DNA of 32,566 nucleotides from Acidobacteriota bacterium. Its GTDB lineage: Bacteria; Acidobacteriota; Terriglobia; Bryobacterales; Bryobacteraceae. Each line of letters opens with the position of its first letter. The stretch's first letter is position 1. The notes under the pieces are model-generated. The model had not been told where the DNA came from. It searched no databases and saw nothing but the letters and a program-made list of their open reading frames with translations. This document shows positions 15,736 through 24,083 of the stretch, piece after piece. The translations under genes were made by a program, and so were the position numbers. The stretch lies in the NCBI GenBank assembly GCA_030550335.1, contig JAUQPO010000005.1, forward strand, positions 1-32,566, in the 5' to 3' direction.

Positions 15736-18254
15736 GGGACGATCCGCCCAGCACTGAGAAAGTTCGCGAAGATACGGTAGGCACCCGGAACCCCAGCAGG
15801 CAGCTGCCGGAACCAAGCTAACGCCGAGAAAATGTACACCCCTTTCCCATACTGCGCCACCAGAGTACTGCCCCGTAAAGGCGATTCACCAGGATCCGCC
15901 ATAGCGAACAATGGTTGATAACGCTCGTCCCACTCGCTGGCGAAGTACAGCCCCCGTTCCTGAACCCAGCCTTCGAAGTCCTGGTCGGTAATGCGATTTG
16001 GCCGCTGCAAGATGGGGTGATCCGGATCCAGCAATTGCACAGGGGTAGTCTCGTCGGTGACTCGCTCGCGCCCAATCACCAAACGGTATGGGCCATAAGC
16101 TGTAGGGGGTTCAGGGGGTGCCCCTGGCCCTCCCCCTACCACGTTGTACTGCACGACCAGCGTACCACCCCGCTGGACATACTCGAGCAGCCGGCGGAAA
16201 TGGGCGCGCAAGTCGGGCCGGACGTTAAACGCCCGCACACCCGTGACAATGGCATCGTACTGGCTCAGGTCTGCGGCAGCTAAGTCACTCGCCTCCAGCA
16301 ACTTCACCTCACAGCCGAGCTGCCGCAACGCCTCCGGGACTTCATCGCCCGCCCCCATGATGTACCCCACCTTGCGCGCCAGCGTGACGGCGTCCACCCT
16401 CACTAGGCGCACCCGCGAGGGCACGGTAAAGGTTTGGACCGGGAAGTGAGGGTAAGCTATTGTTCGGGTCAGACCCGTGAATTCCCACTCGCCTATCCGC
16501 ACGGCCGCCTCGAGCGTCCCGACTTGCTGGGTCGCCGGGGGATCCACGGTAAAATCCACCACCATTTCCTCACCCGGCTGCTCGATGCGAAACGAGTATT
16601 CCACAGGCTCCACTCGCCAACCCGCAGGAAGTTTCAACCGAACCACGCCACTCACGTTGCGCCGCTGGGCGCGCAATCGGACGGGGATCGTACGAGGAGC
16701 CGAAGTTGGAAAGACGATCGCAGAGCCGGGGAGGGCGATGGACACTGGCGGCACCACGGCCGGCATTTGGGTCAGCTCGCCTCTTGCCCGATCGACGTAA
16801 CGGTGCAGGACCGGCCGCTCGTAGCAAAGCTCGCTGTCCAGCACACGCAGCCAAAAACGGGCTACGAGCAGCGGCGGATCGTCAGCCCGACCCAAAAGCT
16901 CGTAAGCGGGGAGAGGATACCGGTCAATCGCTGGCTCCTCGGTAAACCAATAGGGGCGGCTGAAGCTCCACTCGGAGGGCACCCGCCAACTGAGACGCCG
17001 CAGCAGTGGACGGTTATAAAGCAAAGGCTCCGATCCTGAAGTTTCTTCCCCCGTGGCCAGTTGCGCCCGCAGGAACGTCACGGGCTGAGGGGAGCGATTG
17101 ACCAGCTCGAACTCCACCTCCACCGACTCGCCAGGAACCCAGGCGGGCGTTGGAGTTCTTGCATCCAGCCATAGCCCCAGACTCATGGCAATGGCTTCAT
17201 CCACTTCTTTCTCTTTGATCCTCGCCCACGGATCCTGGAGCTTGGACATCAACTGCCGGGCTTGGAGCAACAGGGGGACGATTCGATGCGGCTGTTCCGC
17301 CCGCAACTCTTCCTCAGCTTGAGCCAGGAGCTGTGCCAGGTGTCCGCCGCCAGGAACGCGGTTCCATGTCGTGTCAATCCCATCGAATAAGTCCTTGGCA
17401 GCCGGTTCCCCAGCTACCAGCAGGAAGCTATTCACGATCGGCCCACGCCGCAGCGGCGAGCCAAAACCTTGACTCCGATGCATGGAGCGGCTTAAGCCGG
17501 CCATTTCGCCGAACGACAAACCTAAGATCGGTTCATAATCGCCAACATCGATTTCGATCCTGCCGGCACTGGCGGCATCGGCGGAGCTGGCTCGGCCGAA
17601 AGCGAAGGTGTTCCACACGACTCGTTTGGGACGCCAGGGAGTGACCCAACGCAACTGTTCAGGGAAAGCCCCGGGATCTGCTGCCATTTGCGCCGCCTGT
17701 TGGCCCAAGATAGCGGAAGCCTGATGGTGCCCGTGGCCATCGCGGCTGGTGCCCGAGAATCTCAAGATGACCACATCGGGACGGAACTGCCGGATCACCC
17801 ACACGATGTCGCTGAGGATCTCCTCGCGTCCCCATTTGCGTAACGTTTCCTCAGCGCTCTTGGAATAGCCGAAATCTACTGCTCGAGTGAAATACTGCTC
17901 CGCGCCATCGATCCGACGTGCAGCCAGTAGCTCCTGGGTCCGCACCAGGCCGAGCAATGCGCCCTGCTCTGGGCCTATCAAGTTTTGGCCTCCCTCACCG
18001 CGGGTCAGCGAAAGGTAACCGACTCTGAACTGCCGTCCCCGCGCCAAGTAGGCCAACAATGCTGTGTTTTCGTCGTCCGGGTGAGCCGCAATCATCAACA
18101 CGGATCCCAGCACCTGGAGTCTACGCAAGGCGTGCTTGAGCTGTGCATAACCAGCCAGCTCGAGGCTCGGCGCGCCCAGCGTTGCTCGAAGCAGGAACGC
18201 GAAAACGGCGAGCAGCGCAAAACCACTGACCCACGCTCGCCCGACCCTCCTCAT
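15732..18254 (-). CDS. PIG-L/LmbE-family deacetylase, large form with C-terminal GATase-like domain
   Basis: An 840-aa protein. Seen: an N-terminal hydrophobic segment (about 8-25) acting as signal peptide or anchor. The zinc-binding motif AHPDDE (57-62) and GHGHHQAS (173-180) supply the usual His/Asp ligands. A long beta-rich middle (about 360-620) follows, then a C-terminal Rossmann-like part with AIVTGVRAFNVRPDLR and GGTLVVQYNVVGGG, resembling class-I glutamine-amidotransferase-like domains. Known: PIG-L enzymes remove acetyl groups from N-acetylglucosamine-type sugars. Domain order suggests a periplasmic or secreted glycan or glycoconjugate deacetylase, substrate unknown. Start at 18254 has AGGAGG 8 nt upstream. 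It follows bacterioferritin by 59 bp on the same strand and overlaps the 56-aa membrane protein. Confidence 0.9.
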   Translation of the reverse strand: MRRVGRAWVSGFALLAVFAFLLRATLGAPSLELAGYAQLKHALRRLQVLGSVLMIAAHPDDENTALLAYLARGRQFRVGYLSLTRGEGGQNLIGPEQGALLGLVRTQELLAARRIDGAEQYFTRAVDFGYSKSAEETLRKWGREEILSDIVWVIRQFRPDVVILRFSGTSRDGHGHHQASAILGQQAAQMAADPGAFPEQLRWVTPWRPKRVVWNTFAFGRASSADAASAGRIEIDVGDYEPILGLSFGEMAGLSRSMHRSQGFGSPLRRGPIVNSFLLVAGEPAAKDLFDGIDTTWNRVPGGGHLAQLLAQAEEELRAEQPHRIVPLLLQARQLMSKLQDPWARIKEKEVDEAIAMSLGLWLDARTPTPAWVPGESVEVEFELVNRSPQPVTFLRAQLATGEETSGSEPLLYNRPLLRRLSWRVPSEWSFSRPYWFTEEPAIDRYPLPAYELLGRADDPPLLVARFWLRVLDSELCYERPVLHRYVDRARGELTQMPAVVPPVSIALPGSAIVFPTSAPRTIPVRLRAQRRNVSGVVRLKLPAGWRVEPVEYSFRIEQPGEEMVVDFTVDPPATQQVGTLEAAVRIGEWEFTGLTRTIAYPHFPVQTFTVPSRVRLVRVDAVTLARKVGYIMGAGDEVPEALRQLGCEVKLLEASDLAAADLSQYDAIVTGVRAFNVRPDLRAHFRRLLEYVQRGGTLVVQYNVVGGGPGAPPEPPTAYGPYRLVIGRERVTDETTPVQLLDPDHPILQRPNRITDQDFEGWVQERGLYFASEWDERYQPLFAMADPGESPLRGSTLVAQYGKGVYIFSALAWFRQLPAGVPGAYRIFANFLSAGRIVP

Positions 18255-18313
18255 CCATCTACCTCCTGCCCTTTGGAACAGGCCTGCCAGGTGATGGAGC
18301 GATTCGCAGCTGT

Positions 18314-18790
18314 TCAGCCCTTTTCACCCATCTGTTGGGCGAGATAGTTCTGGATTCCCATCTGCCGGATCTGGTCAAGCTGCGCTTCCAGAAAATCGAT
18401 GTGTTCCTCTTCGTCTTGCAGGATCTGCTCAAGCAATGCCTTGGAGCCGTGATCTCCGGCCCGAGTGGCATTTGCAATGCACCGATTCAGCCGCTGGACG
18501 GCCTCGAGCTCCAGGGCGAGGTCGTTCTCCAGCTGCTGTTGCACGTCCTGCCCGATCCGCAAAGGGAACAGCTCGTTCATGATCGGCGTCCCCTCCAGGA
18601 AGAGAATGCGCTCAATCAGAGCTTCCGCATGTTTCATCTCGTCGATCGATTCCTTCTTGGTGAGCTCAGACAAGCGGTGATAGCCCCAGTTTTCCATCAT
18701 CTCCGCGTGGAGAAAGTACTGATTGATCGCCGTGAGCTCAGCCTTGAGCACCTCGTTAAGGTCGGCAATTACTTGTGCGTCGCCTTTCAT
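18314..18790 (-). CDS. bfr: Bacterioferritin
   Basis: A 158-aa protein, normal for the family. Seen: MKGDAQVIADLNEVL at the start, ferroxidase ligands Glu18, Glu51 and His54 in ESIDEMKHAE, Glu94 in LALELEAVQ, and Glu127/His130 in DEEEHID. The haem-binding Met52 is present, so this is a true haem-type bacterioferritin rather than plain ferritin. It forms a 24-subunit cytoplasmic shell that oxidises and stores iron. Start at 18790 matches the conserved family start; the 12-residue longer frame does not. A TACAAT hexamer on the minus strand (18834-18829) could be its -10 box, without a clear -35. Divergent from the response-regulator gene. Why it sits beside the PIG-L gene is unclear. Confidence 0.96.
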   Translation of the reverse strand: MKGDAQVIADLNEVLKAELTAINQYFLHAEMMENWGYHRLSELTKKESIDEMKHAEALIERILFLEGTPIMNELFPLRIGQDVQQQLENDLALELEAVQRLNRCIANATRAGDHGSKALLEQILQDEEEHIDFLEAQLDQIRQMGIQNYLAQQMGEKG

Positions 18791-18903
18791 CCGATGCGTC
18801 TCCCGGTGATGCTGAGAGTCTTGCAATCATTGTACGCGAGTCCACCGGCCAGCTCTGCGTCCACTACGAGCTTGCCGCAGTACACTTGTTGCCGAGGGGA
18901 CCG

Positions 18904-20292
18904 ATGCAATCGGGCGTGCGGGTGTTGGTGGTGGATGACGAGGAATCGCAGCGCCTAGGCCTGGCGAGCATGATTGCCACCTGGGGATACCGTACCGAGA
19001 CTGCGGGCGATGGCCAGGAAGCGCTGGAGAAAATCGAGCGCTTCGCACCTCACATTCTGGTGACCGACCTGGTGATGCCTCGGATGGACGGCTTCCAGTT
19101 GCTGCGTACCCTGCGGGAGCAGGGACACCGGGTCGTATCCATTGTCGTCACAGCCTTCGGCAGCATCGAGAATGCCATCGCCACGGTCCACGATCTGGGA
19201 GCCTTTTGGTTTCTGGAGAAGCCGATCAAGCCTGATGTGCTCCGTGTCTTACTGGAACGGGCTGCGGCTCAAAGCCGACTGGAGATCGAAACCGAAACTC
19301 TTCAACGCCAGCTTCGCTACCAAGGGGTTTTCGGGCAACTGGTGGGCAACTCGCCAGCCATGCAACAGGTCTACTGGCTCATCCAGCAGGTGGCCCCCAG
19401 CACCGCGGCCGTGTTGATCACGGGCGAAAGCGGCACGGGCAAGGAGCTAGTGGCCCGGGCCATCCATCAGTTGAGCGACCGCAAAAACGGGCCGATGGTG
19501 GCCATCAACTGCGCGGCGTTGCCGGAGACGTTGATCGAAAGCGAGTTATTCGGTCACGAAAAAGGGGCGTTCACCGGAGCCTTAGAACGGCGGCAGGGTT
19601 GTTTCGAACTGGCCCAGGGTGGCACGTTGTTCCTGGACGAGATCGCCGAGATGCCCATCGGCACACAGGCCAAACTCCTCCGCGTGCTCGAAGATCGCAA
19701 GGTGCGGCGGCTGGGCGGCAAACAGGAAATTGACGTAGACGTTCGGATCATCGCCGCAACGAACCGCGATCCGAAAACGGCCATTGAACAGGGCCGGCTG
19801 CGAGAAGACCTTTACTACCGGCTCAACGTGTTCCACATTCACCTGCCGCCCCTACGGGAACGGTTAAGCGATCTGCCTTTGCTGGTCGAAGCTCTCATCG
19901 ATGAACTCAACCGCAAGCATAACCTCCGCGTCACCGGAGTGACCGAGCAGACGATGGAGTTGTTGCAGAACTACCGCTGGCCGGGCAATGTTCGAGAATT
20001 GCGGAACGTGCTCGAAAGGGGCATGATCCTGGCGCGGGAAGGCTTGATCACGCCTGCGCACTTGCCACCGGAGTTGACGGGCATGCGAGCTCCGGAGACT
20101 AAACCGACCCCGCTCAGTCAGCCCGTAGTCACCTTCCCCATCGGAACTACAATTGACGAGGCAGAGAAAGCTCTGATTCTGGCTACACTCGAGCACACGC
20201 GGAATAATAAGACCCGCGCGGCCGAGATGCTGGGCATCAGCCTCAAGACGCTGTTCAACAAATTGAAGCAATACAGCCAAGATGGTGGATGA
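18904..20292 (+). CDS. NtrC-family sigma-54-dependent response regulator
   Basis: A 462-aa protein. Seen: receiver domain (about 5-120) with acidic pocket VDDEE, phospho-acceptor Asp55 in TDLVMPRMDG and Lys106 in LEKP. The AAA+ domain has Walker A GESGTGK (174-180), the sigma-54-contacting loop GAFTGA (221-226), Walker B TLFLDE (241-246) and RWPGNVRELRN. A Fis-type helix-turn-helix lies at about 425-455 (TRAAEMLGISLKTLFNKL). It should activate sigma-54 promoters once phosphorylated by the kinase encoded next. Start at 18904 is preceded by GAGGGGA; the 43-residue longer frame has no such site. Its stop overlaps the kinase start by 11 bp. I did not find a clear -24/-12 (GG-N10-GC) promoter nearby, so its targets are probably elsewhere. 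Confidence 0.95.
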   Translation: MQSGVRVLVVDDEESQRLGLASMIATWGYRTETAGDGQEALEKIERFAPHILVTDLVMPRMDGFQLLRTLREQGHRVVSIVVTAFGSIENAIATVHDLGAFWFLEKPIKPDVLRVLLERAAAQSRLEIETETLQRQLRYQGVFGQLVGNSPAMQQVYWLIQQVAPSTAAVLITGESGTGKELVARAIHQLSDRKNGPMVAINCAALPETLIESELFGHEKGAFTGALERRQGCFELAQGGTLFLDEIAEMPIGTQAKLLRVLEDRKVRRLGGKQEIDVDVRIIAATNRDPKTAIEQGRLREDLYYRLNVFHIHLPPLRERLSDLPLLVEALIDELNRKHNLRVTGVTEQTMELLQNYRWPGNVRELRNVLERGMILAREGLITPAHLPPELTGMRAPETKPTPLSQPVVTFPIGTTIDEAEKALILATLEHTRNNKTRAAEMLGISLKTLFNKLKQYSQDGG

Positions 20293-22318
20293 GCCTGCAG
20301 CCCAACATTCTGCAGATCCGACGCCAGAGCCGCGCCGGCCCGGGCGTACGAGTCGCTTGATACGAAGACTCTGGCCGGCGCTGTGGCGGATCTCGCTCCG
20401 CACTCGCCTGCGGTTGTCGATTCTAGTGGTCATCACAAGCCTGGTGCTGGCCCAATCCGTCATCGCCCTGCGTGTGGCCGCGCGGGCAGCCTTCGCCCAG
20501 GCCGAACAAAGGTCTCAAGCGATTGCGATGCAAGTTCGGATGCTCCTGGTCGATCGGCTGAACCAGGAGATCCTGCGTGCCCAGCCTCCGCCGACTACCT
20601 TGCAGGAAAGCCGCGCCCTGTGGACACGTTACCTACGCACGGACCCGTCGTTACCCGCACTTCTTGAAAAGCTGATGGCCAGCTCTCCGGTCACGTTGGA
20701 AATCCAGGTATGCGACGAGTACGACCGGGTTCTACTGTCCTCGATCCAGGGCCCGATACGGTATGACGAACGGAAGTTTGTGGACTTCGGGTCGTGGAAC
20801 CACCGCCCATTGATGGACCGGCTATGGGAAGTGCTCACCCAGCGCAGAGAATACGCAGTCACGGTGCCATTAGGTGTCCCTGGGTACCCACGACCGTTAT
20901 ATGTGATCCGCGTCATCATCTCTTCGGTCCTCCTGCGCAACGAGCTCATGCCGCAAATCCGCGGGCTTGCGGCTACGTCGGCGGGCACGCTGGTGGTAGC
21001 GCTGGCTGTGGCGTTCTTATTCTCCAATCTGATTGTGCGGGCATTCGATCGCCTGGCGCACGCGATTGACCTGATTCGTAGTGGAGAGTACGACGCCGTG
21101 TCCCCTGAAGACCGGGGTGAATCTGCCGAGGTGGCCGTGGTCCGGTCCAAGCTGAGCTTACTAGGAGCCGAGCTGCGCAGCGCCCTCCAGCTGAGCGGTA
21201 GCGTGGAACACTTGCTCCGCAGCGTGGAGGCTGGAGTGCTCATGTTCGGTCCGGACTTGCGGCTCGTCCTGGCCTCAGCCCCCGTGGAACGATTGCTGGG
21301 CAAACCGCGCTGGGAGTTGATCGGGCGCCACTTGCATGAGATCTTCCCGCCATCCACCCCTTTGGGGCAGGCCATTCAAGGGGGCCTGGACCTCGGTCGA
21401 GGGTTTCGAGATCGTCTCATTAGCCTTCAGCGCCACGAGGCAGAATCCGTCGCGGTGCTGGCTTCGTTGGAACCGATTCACCGCCCCCAAACGAGGCGGT
21501 TACAGGGCGTGGTTGTGACGCTGCGCGACGTGGAATCGCAAAAACGACTCGAAACCCAGCTGCAGATCTCCACACGTCTTGCCGCCATCAGCCGTTTGAC
21601 CAGCGGTGTCGCACACGAGATCAAAAATCCCTTGAATGCTATTGCCCTGTACGTCGAAATCCTCAAGATGAAGCTCGCCGGCCAGGCTACGGTGAATCAA
21701 GAATTGGAGATCATCCAGCGCGAGGTCGCCCGACTAGACCGTGTCGTCAAAACGTTCCTAGACTTCACCAAGCCGGTCGAGTTAAAGATCGGTCCTGTCG
21801 ATCTCAACGCGCTTGCAAGGGAGCTGGTGTCGCTGGTGCAACCCGAGGCAGAAAAGCACGGAGTGAAGGTGCGATTTCTTCCAGCCTCCGAACCGGCGAT
21901 GATCCACGGCGACCGTGACCTGCTCCACCAGGCTTTGCTTAATGTCGTGACCAACGGCATTGAGGCCATGCCTCGTGGAGGAGAGCTCACTGTGGAGCTG
22001 AAGACGGAGAAGGACGAGCAGGTGGTCCGAGTTATCGATCAGGGCCAAGGCATTCCGCAGGAGATCCAGGACAAGATCTTCAACCTGTACTTCACGACTA
22101 AACCGCGGGGAACGGGCGTGGGACTAGCGTTAGCTTACCGCGTGGTACAACTGCATAGTGGAGAGATCACATTCCGGACCGAGGTTGGACGGGGGACTAC
22201 ATTTGAACTGCGGTTCCCCGCGGCCGGATCAGAACTGAGGACCGGACCGTCCGCCGACGTGGAGTGGGAGCCAGCGGCTGCGCACAGGCGGGCCAAAGGA
22301 CGCAAGACCAGTGCGTAA
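20282..22318 (+). CDS. Membrane-bound sensor histidine kinase, partner of the NtrC-type regulator
   Basis: A 678-aa inner-membrane protein. Seen: first membrane helix at about 45-66, a periplasmic sensing region of about 165 residues, second helix at about 234-252, and a HAMP-like linker (FDRLAHAIDLIRSGEYD). A PAS-like domain follows (about 305-420), then the H-box GVAHEIKNPLNAI with His445, an ATPase domain with N-box LNVVTNGIEA (Asn558), and G-boxes DQGQGIP and GTGVGLA. This resembles NtrB/AtoS/ZraS-type kinases. It should phosphorylate Asp55 of the upstream-encoded regulator. It overlaps that gene by 11 bp and the following lipoprotein gene by 8 bp. The signal is unknown; the membrane topology and the co-encoded lipoprotein suggest something in the envelope. 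Confidence 0.94.
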   Translation: MVDEPAAQHSADPTPEPRRPGRTSRLIRRLWPALWRISLRTRLRLSILVVITSLVLAQSVIALRVAARAAFAQAEQRSQAIAMQVRMLLVDRLNQEILRAQPPPTTLQESRALWTRYLRTDPSLPALLEKLMASSPVTLEIQVCDEYDRVLLSSIQGPIRYDERKFVDFGSWNHRPLMDRLWEVLTQRREYAVTVPLGVPGYPRPLYVIRVIISSVLLRNELMPQIRGLAATSAGTLVVALAVAFLFSNLIVRAFDRLAHAIDLIRSGEYDAVSPEDRGESAEVAVVRSKLSLLGAELRSALQLSGSVEHLLRSVEAGVLMFGPDLRLVLASAPVERLLGKPRWELIGRHLHEIFPPSTPLGQAIQGGLDLGRGFRDRLISLQRHEAESVAVLASLEPIHRPQTRRLQGVVVTLRDVESQKRLETQLQISTRLAAISRLTSGVAHEIKNPLNAIALYVEILKMKLAGQATVNQELEIIQREVARLDRVVKTFLDFTKPVELKIGPVDLNALARELVSLVQPEAEKHGVKVRFLPASEPAMIHGDRDLLHQALLNVVTNGIEAMPRGGELTVELKTEKDEQVVRVIDQGQGIPQEIQDKIFNLYFTTKPRGTGVGLALAYRVVQLHSGEITFRTEVGRGTTFELRFPAAGSELRTGPSADVEWEPAAAHRRAKGRKTSA

Positions 22319-22904
22319 AGCTCTTGCCACAGCTGCGATTGTCGCCGCCGTAGCCTCCAGTCACAGTGGCTGCGGGGGGTTGCGTCCCCGTAAAACTTCC
22401 ACACCGCCGCCTCCGGTGGCGTCTGCGCGGCCATTTGCGGTGGAGACCCTCTCTCGGCCGCCGAGCCCTCCGCCAGAGGTTCCCGCTCCTCCCGAACTGG
22501 AGCCACTCAGGAGCGAGGTACCGAGCTTGCCCGACTGGCTCGCGTCGCTACCAACTTTTCCACCGCCGCCCCAAGCACCGCCACCTGTGTTACCGCTCCC
22601 GCCACCAGCGCAGCCACCAGCCACTCGCCCTCCTGTCGAGGTCCCTCGCTTGCGTCAGTTGCTGGACGCGGCCACTCTGCGTGCGTACCATCAGGAGATT
22701 GACCTGTACCTGGGTCGTGTCCGCGATTTGTTGCAAGCGCTTTCGCATCGTCGGCTCAATGCGGAGCAGCAACGGGTAGTGGCCCAAGTCCGCGCACTGG
22801 CCAACCAGGCAGCACGGATGCGCGATAACGATCCGATCGCTTCGCGGAACCTCGCGCAGCGAGCCGACCTACTAGCACGAGACCTGTGGGCGTCCCTAAA
22901 ATAG
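22311..22904 (+). CDS. Proline-rich putative lipoprotein with C-terminal helical domain
   Basis: A 197-aa protein of no family I recognise. Seen: a short basic-hydrophobic N-terminus ending SHSGC (Cys21), an atypical lipobox because -3 is His. A linker with about 40 % proline follows (about 31-112, runs of PPPP), then a charged, helix-forming domain (about 113-197). The start is a GTG that overlaps the kinase gene by 8 bp; AAGGA lies upstream. The layout suggests an anchor, a rigid arm across the periplasm or cell wall, and a helical head, possibly sensing or signalling to the kinase (inference). If the lipobox is not used, it could be a Sec-secreted or anchored protein. A hairpin begins two bases after the stop codon. 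Confidence 0.75.
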   Translation: MRKALATAAIVAAVASSHSGCGGLRPRKTSTPPPPVASARPFAVETLSRPPSPPPEVPAPPELEPLRSEVPSLPDWLASLPTFPPPPQAPPPVLPLPPPAQPPATRPPVEVPRLRQLLDAATLRAYHQEIDLYLGRVRDLLQALSHRRLNAEQQRVVAQVRALANQAARMRDNDPIASRNLAQRADLLARDLWASLK

Positions 22905-22905
22905 A

Positions 22906-22930
22906 CCCCGGTCGCTTCGAACGACCGGGG
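22906..22930. terminator. Shared terminator hairpin between convergent operons
   Basis: CCCCGGTCG (22906-22914) and CGACCGGGG (22922-22930) pair perfectly over 9 bp with a 7-nt loop. On the minus strand it is followed by TCTATTTT, a usable U-rich tail for the OmpA-like gene. On the plus strand the tail is not T-rich. Confidence 0.7.
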
Positions 22931-22970
22931 CAGCAAGTTCAGAGGTGAGGAAAGGGTATGACTGTGCCAG

Positions 22971-23702
22971 TTACTGGCGTGCCAGGGTGGCTTCAGTGCT
23001 CACAAACAGCCGAACTTCTACTCGGCGGTTGAGCTTCCGTCCTTCACGGGTGCGATTTTCGGCTACCGGCGACTCGCTCCCCACCCCGAGGATATGAATC
23101 GCCCGTACCGGAACTCCATGCTTGACCACTAGGTAACGGGCGACCGCCTCAGCTCTCCGCTGGCTGAGCGCCACGTTGTAGGTAGAAGGGCCAGTACTGT
23201 CCGTGAAACCCTGGACCTCAATCACGTAGGGAGCCCCAGACGGGATCTGGCCAGCTAGCTGATCGAGCAATGCTTGGCCCTCCGGCTCAAGCCGACTGCT
23301 ATTAAATGCAAACAGTACGGTTTGGGAAGCAGCCAACTGATACCGGTTGATGGTCTGAAGACGCTCCTCAACCGCCTGGACCCGCTGCGTAACTCGCCCT
23401 GCGGCAGCAGTAGCGTCATTGGCTGTCAGCTGGGCTTTCTGGGCCGCCGATTGAGCGTCGCGCGCCAGCGAGGCAGCTTCAACGGCCTTGCTGTCGGCTC
23501 CACGAGCCCGCTCGTCGGCCGCGGACACGGAACGCTGCAATTCCTCCAGCTGCGCATCTTGTTCCTGGTTTTTCTTCTCGGTTTGTTCCACACGTTGCGC
23601 CAGTGGGTCTACGCGCTTCCGCACGAACTGCTTGGTGGCGCAACCAGTGCTGAGAATAAACATCACACCCGTTGCCATCACGACTCTGCTGGGGACTCTC
23701 AT
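22971..23702 (-). CDS. OmpA-family peptidoglycan-binding lipoprotein with coiled coil
   Basis: A 243-aa protein. Seen: a lipoprotein-type signal ending LSTGC (Cys21), a long heptad-rich coiled coil (about 32-118, many Ala, Gln, Glu), and an OmpA C-terminal domain (about 126-233). The domain carries the peptidoglycan-contacting residues Asp168 in GFTDSTG and Arg227 in LNRRVEV. It should sit in the outer membrane and bind the cell wall, in the way of Pal. The coiled coil likely makes trimers, as in Lpp-type proteins. Start at 23702 chosen because it gives a proper lipoprotein signal and has GAGGGC upstream; the frame extends to 23747 without a ribosome site. No tol genes are adjacent. Confidence 0.92.
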   Translation of the reverse strand: MRVPSRVVMATGVMFILSTGCATKQFVRKRVDPLAQRVEQTEKKNQEQDAQLEELQRSVSAADERARGADSKAVEAASLARDAQSAAQKAQLTANDATAAAGRVTQRVQAVEERLQTINRYQLAASQTVLFAFNSSRLEPEGQALLDQLAGQIPSGAPYVIEVQGFTDSTGPSTYNVALSQRRAEAVARYLVVKHGVPVRAIHILGVGSESPVAENRTREGRKLNRRVEVRLFVSTEATLARQ

Positions 23703-23799
23703 GATGTCTGCCCTCGATTCAAACGATCTGGTGGGCTGCCTGTGCACGCAGAACTCCGCTGATCAGGAAGCGGTTGGTGTCACGCTGCATCCACGCTCG

Positions 23800-23852
23800 A
23801 AAAAATAGGGGAGTCCAGCCCACGATCAGGCGGGGGTGAGCTGGCCTCCCCT
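23800..23852 (-). terminator. Intrinsic terminator with T6 tail, upstream of the OmpA-like gene
   Basis: Arms 23807-23819 and 23840-23852 pair over 12 of 13 positions (one T-C mismatch). On the minus strand the stem is followed by A then TTTTTT (23805-23800). This is the only textbook Rho-independent terminator in the window. It ends a minus-strand transcript that starts between about 24083 and 23870, not the OmpA-like gene, which begins 98 nt further on. Confidence 0.8.
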
Positions 23853-23972
23853 CGCTTGCGGCTGCGGGAGAGAAGCTCCTAAGATCTCCTGGTCCTTGCC
23901 TATGACCACACCCAGGGAGGGGTCCGCGAAAAGTTTTTCTGCCCGCCCTGTCACCTCTTTCCACAGCGCCAC
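23826..23972 (-). CDS. Possible small ORF (48 aa) ending in the terminator loop
   Basis: Not recognised. A GTG at 23972 with AGGAAG just upstream opens 48 codons. The translation has protein-like character in its first two thirds (charged residues alternating with hydrophobics, such as GRAEKLFADPSLGVVIGKDQE), then a Pro/Gln/Gly-rich tail. The same frame stays open upstream to about 24060 without an ATG, and that part also looks helical. It may therefore be the remnant of a longer gene. Against it: the non-ATG start, small size, and the stop codon lying inside the terminator hairpin. A non-coding RNA ended by the same terminator is an equal alternative. Confidence 0.3.
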   Translation of the reverse strand: MALWKEVTGRAEKLFADPSLGVVIGKDQEILGASLPQPQARGGQLTPA

Positions 23973-24083
23973 CTTGGCTTCCTGTCGCGTGCTTCTCTCA
24001 GCGGCCTCTTGAATTACCCGCCAACGACGGGTGCACGCGAGATGCCAAACCCCCCGCCCCTACTTTCCGCTACCATCGTTAGC

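Larger units (their letters stand above)
23703..24083. other. Spacer between the OmpA-like and FAH-family genes
   Basis: 381 bp. It holds a classical intrinsic terminator on the minus strand and a possible 48-codon ORF (both listed separately). It must also carry the promoters of the two divergent genes, for which I see no strong hexamers. Confidence 0.6.

Noticed and set aside
23719-23790. 23-codon ORF starting with ATG between the terminator and the OmpA-like gene
   Set aside because: No ribosome site, very short; more likely part of the OmpA-like leader.
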